A DNA stretch of 64,000 nt from Flavobacterium sp. NRK F7 (lineage in GTDB: Bacteria > Bacteroidota > Bacteroidia > Flavobacteriales > Flavobacteriaceae). The DNA lies in assembly GCF_024054195.1 (NCBI RefSeq), contig NZ_JAMXLB010000001.1, positions 2,717,524 to 2,781,523 on the forward strand, written 5' to 3'. The notes beneath the pieces are model-generated. The model was not told the DNA's origin. It searched no databases and worked only from the letters and a program-made list of their open reading frames with translations. Position numbers and translations under genes: made by a program. Positions 62,527 through 64,000 of this stretch are shown piece after piece (positions within the stretch are counted from its first letter, which is position 1; each line of letters starts with the position of its first letter).

Positions 62527-63990
62527 TTATTTTACTGGAATATTTTCTAAAATTTCCAATACAAATTTCCAGTATTTTTGAGCCGAAGAGATACTTGCTC
62601 TTTCATCTGGACTGTGTGCACCATGAATGGTTGGTCCAAAAGAAATCATATCCATGTCTGGATAATTCGTCCCTAAAATACCACATTCTAAACCTGCATG
62701 ACAAGCCACTACATGGGCTTTACTTCCATTTTGCTTTTCATAAATAGTAGTTAGCACATCTAAAATTTCAGAATTAGCATTTGGTGTCCAACCAGGGTAA
62801 CTTCCTGAAAATTCTACTTCACAACCCATTAATTCGAAAGCAGAACGAAGTGCATTTGCCAAATCAAACTTAGCCGTTTCAACGGAAGAACGAGTCAAAC
62901 ATTGTATGTTTAATTTTCCTTCACCTACAGTTACTTTGGCAATATTGTTAGATGTTTCTACTAAGTTATCAAAATCAGCACTCATTCTATACACGCCATT
63001 ATGTGCAGTATACAAAGCACGCACTAAATAATATTGTGCCATTGGAGGCATTACCTTAGCAGGAGTTGTTTCCGATTTTTCAATTACAATTTGTAAATTC
63101 GGTTCTGTCGTTTTTAATTCTGTTTTAATTTCCGAAATAATATCTTGCATGTCAAAAACGAAAGCTTCATCATAAACATTAGCAATAATTACCTGAGCCA
63201 CGCTTTCTCTTGGAATTGCATTTCGTAAACTTCCCCCTTTAATAGAGGCAATTTGTAAACCAAAATTATCAAAACCATCAAACAACAAACGATTCATAAT
63301 TTTGTTTGCATTTCCTAATCCTTTATGAATATCCATACCAGAATGACCTCCTTGTAATCCTTTCACGGTAATAGTATATCCAACTGAACCTTCAGGAGTG
63401 TCTTCTTCATCGTATTCTGCTACAGCTGTAACATCTACTCCACCAGCACAACCAATATCAATTTCGTCATCTTCTTCCGTATCTAAGTTTAGTAAAATTT
63501 CACCTTCAAGCATACCGCCTTGCAAGCCCATAGCACCTGTCATTCCCGTTTCTTCATCTATCGTAAATAACGCTTCAATAGCAGGATGTGGAATATCTTT
63601 ACTTTCTAAAATAGCCATAATAGTTGCTACTCCTAACCCATTATCAGCTCCTAAAGTAGTTCCTTTGGCACGAACCCAATCACCATCAACGTACATTTCA
63701 ATACCTTGTGTATCAAAATCAAAAACGGTATCGTTATTTTTTTGATGCACCATATCTAAATGCGATTGCATGACAATGGTTTTTCTGTTTTCCATTCCTG
63801 AAGTGGCTGGTTTTTTTATAATGACATTTCCAACTTGGTCTTTTATGGTTTCAAAGCCTAATTTTTTTCCAAAGTCCATCATAAAAGCAATCACACGCTC
63901 TTCTTTTTTTGAAGGTCTGGGTACTGCATTTAAATCGGCAAATTTGTTCCAAAGTGCTTTAGGCTCTAAGTTTCTTACTTCTTGACTCAT
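62527..63990 (-). CDS. pepD: Aminoacyl-histidine dipeptidase (M20 family)
   Basis: The 487-residue zinc peptidase has the M20C motifs MQSHLDMVHQ (metal-binding His), LGADNGLG, and TIDEETGMTG (the catalytic Glu region), and a late metal-binding histidine (GPTIHGAHSPDE). It splits X-His dipeptides such as carnosine and other broad-range dipeptides in the cytosol. Length matches E. coli PepD (485). The start lies 10 bp from the right edge of the window, so its promoter is outside. Confidence 0.95.
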   Translation of the reverse strand: MSQEVRNLEPKALWNKFADLNAVPRPSKKEERVIAFMMDFGKKLGFETIKDQVGNVIIKKPATSGMENRKTIVMQSHLDMVHQKNNDTVFDFDTQGIEMYVDGDWVRAKGTTLGADNGLGVATIMAILESKDIPHPAIEALFTIDEETGMTGAMGLQGGMLEGEILLNLDTEEDDEIDIGCAGGVDVTAVAEYDEEDTPEGSVGYTITVKGLQGGHSGMDIHKGLGNANKIMNRLLFDGFDNFGLQIASIKGGSLRNAIPRESVAQVIIANVYDEAFVFDMQDIISEIKTELKTTEPNLQIVIEKSETTPAKVMPPMAQYYLVRALYTAHNGVYRMSADFDNLVETSNNIAKVTVGEGKLNIQCLTRSSVETAKFDLANALRSAFELMGCEVEFSGSYPGWTPNANSEILDVLTTIYEKQNGSKAHVVACHAGLECGILGTNYPDMDMISFGPTIHGAHSPDERASISSAQKYWKFVLEILENIPVK

Positions 63991-64000
63991 GTTACTTTAT

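Noticed and set aside
1..64000. tRNA, rRNA, CRISPR arrays, insertion sequences and attachment sites
   Set aside because: I looked in each intergenic region on both strands and saw no cloverleaf-like sequence, regular spacer-repeat pattern, transposase gene or terminal inverted repeats. A covariance-model scan would be needed to exclude a small RNA gene fully.

Overview
The window is a low-GC chromosomal segment from a member of the Bacteroidota, almost certainly the Flavobacteriaceae. The reasons are promoters with TAnnTTTG -7 elements instead of a sigma70 -10 box, A-rich leaders without Shine-Dalgarno sequences, a type IX secretion sorting domain, TamB/TamL, many DUF families typical of flavobacteria, and several TTG/GTG starts. 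I see no tRNA, rRNA, insertion sequence, prophage or CRISPR array. The segment looks like core genome with a few accessory genes.

Layout. 1-4.4 kb: 5' part of the B12-dependent mutase icmF (minus), a DUF4197 lipoprotein, then a minus-strand run of a BtuF-like binding protein, a membrane protein and pyrF. 4.5-10.6 kb: a complete minus-strand four-gene ligase-associated DNA repair operon (exonuclease, ATP-dependent ligase, Lhr-type helicase, PdeM). 10.7-16.9 kb: an FAD/NAD(P)-binding protein, dps, csbD, an AI-2E family protein, lipoproteins and an MscS channel. 17-25 kb: a very large phosphoesterase/kinase-like/beta-barrel lipoprotein, an HD-Pycsar-effector-like protein, a GAF protein and a DUF6268 barrel. 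25.3-33.4 kb: PAP2 phosphatase, TamB, TamL. 33.5-40 kb: an Mla-type lipid transporter followed by an AraC-type regulator, a response regulator, a CHASE3/PAS histidine kinase and YihY. 40-43.7 kb: small stress/envelope proteins (lmo0937, YtxH, holin-X-like, lipoproteins). 43.8-46.3 kb: DUF5723 and prfA. 46.4-52.7 kb: two TonB receptor plus PepSY pairs for iron uptake. 52.8-64 kb: DUF4421, an AsmA-like protein, a hydrolase, AraC regulators, a T9SS substrate, an acyltransferase-like protein, an orphan RiPP-like precursor and pepD.

The main discovery is a shared promoter architecture. Eleven promoters in this window carry two direct copies of a half-site (consensus AATTATRTAA; the TRTAA core is present in all 22 copies) starting exactly 21 bp apart. 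The second copy starts 32 bp (nine promoters) or 31 bp (two promoters) before a TAnnTTTG-like -7 element. They precede the DNA repair operon, the FAD protein, dps, DUF6268-GAF, PAP2-TamB-TamL, the Mla transporter, two tandem promoters before a lipoprotein/stress cluster, another lipoprotein, the AsmA-like/hydrolase/AraC set and a small 88-residue ORF. This looks like an activator-dependent stress and envelope regulon. A 21 bp direct-repeat geometry next to the core promoter is what AraC-type activators use, and an AraC-type regulator with a response regulator and a sensor kinase lies directly behind one of the regulated operons (35849-39096). The pairing of that regulator with these sites is inference.
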